DNA of 64,000 nucleotides, taken from positions 20,755-84,754 of the forward strand of contig DAOMQA010000011.1 of the NCBI GenBank assembly GCA_035445085.1, given 5' to 3'. Position numbers and translations under genes: made by a program. The stretch is from JBDHXE01 sp035445085 (GTDB lineage: Bacteria; Bacteroidota; Ignavibacteria; Kapaibacteriales; UBA2268). Under the pieces are notes generated by a model, which ran no database searches, had not been told where the DNA came from, and was given only the letters and a program-made list of their open reading frames with translations. Below, in pieces: positions 63,954-64,000 of the stretch. Each line of letters starts with the position of its first letter. Positions within the stretch are counted from its first letter, which is position 1.

Positions 63954-64000
63954 ATGTTAGTGAATATTCGCAAACTTATACTTAGCTTGATAGTTTTATC
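63954..64000 (+). CDS. Start of a further gene, cut by the window end
   Basis: An ATG at 63954 opens a frame that reads MLVNIRKLILSLIVL to the window end. The basic start followed by a hydrophobic run looks like a signal peptide or membrane anchor. AGAAAG-type sequence lies upstream. Only 15 codons are visible, so nothing more can be said. Confidence 0.4.
   Translation, partial: MLVNIRKLILSLIVL

Overview
The window is about two-thirds A+T and reads as a chromosomal segment of a free-living bacterium of the Bacteroidota/Chlorobiota (FCB) group. Six large secreted proteins end in type IX secretion (T9SS) sorting domains. Several genes carry the Bacteroidota-type promoter TTTG-N20-TAnnTTTG, seen most clearly before the tRNA genes and the tetR-type gene. 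A CIRCE/HrcA operator on groESL, a MotA/MotB stator pair and cohesin-like modules in front of the sorting domains point to the Ignavibacteria/Kapabacteria/Chlorobi side rather than to classical Bacteroidetes. This placement is inference from gene content, not from a marker phylogeny.

Layout. 0-3.4 kb: a truncated secreted protein, then CIRCE-groES-groEL. 3.4-9 kb: a SnoaL-like protein and a pirin on the minus strand; folC, purH, a short CheR-like methyltransferase and a metallo-beta-lactamase-fold hydrolase on the plus strand. 9-16.7 kb: kbl (minus), a T9SS protein, then pdxJ, asnB and a COG2509-type flavoprotein. 16.7-25.5 kb: a 1311-residue T9SS protein, an RRM protein, a PepSY membrane protein, a frameshifted methyltransferase, a DEAD-box helicase and a UPF0104-type membrane protein. 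25.6-28.8 kb: mrp-nfu (Fe-S carrier and scaffold), tRNA-Val, a beta-propeller T9SS protein and a decayed sorting-domain remnant. 28.9-32.8 kb: minus-strand genes SDR-LOG-tag-methyltransferase, then a serA-like dehydrogenase. 32.8-38.2 kb: a secreted subtilase, tRNA-Ala, tRNA-Asp and a large hybrid histidine kinase. 38.4-51.2 kb: an envelope block of a 1101-residue T9SS propeller protein, an outer-membrane barrel/coiled-coil protein, a membrane-anchored SpoIIE-type phosphatase and a 2148-residue YD/RHS-repeat protein. 51.2-55.9 kb: a tight TPR lipoprotein-motA-motB-degenerate HD-GYP regulator operon. 56-62.5 kb: a prolyl oligopeptidase and the two methylmalonyl-CoA mutase subunits. 62.5-64 kb: a tetR-type/VOC pair with its own consensus promoter, and the start of one more gene.

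How the genes fit together. Housekeeping functions (folding, folate, purine, pyridoxal phosphate, asparagine, Fe-S, propionate metabolism) alternate with surface and secretion functions. The most system-like parts are 38.4-44.7 kb (secreted propeller, outer-membrane protein and a sensor phosphatase that may link envelope state to an anti-sigma pathway) and 51.3-55.9 kb (stator pair packaged with a TPR lipoprotein and a response regulator whose HD-GYP active site is destroyed). Other points worth a second look are the A7 frameshift in the methyltransferase at 22.4 kb, the RHS-like protein with an eroded core motif and an unrecognised 346-residue C-terminus, and the in-frame sorting-domain relic at 28.7 kb. 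No CRISPR array, intact insertion sequence, prophage or rRNA gene was seen.
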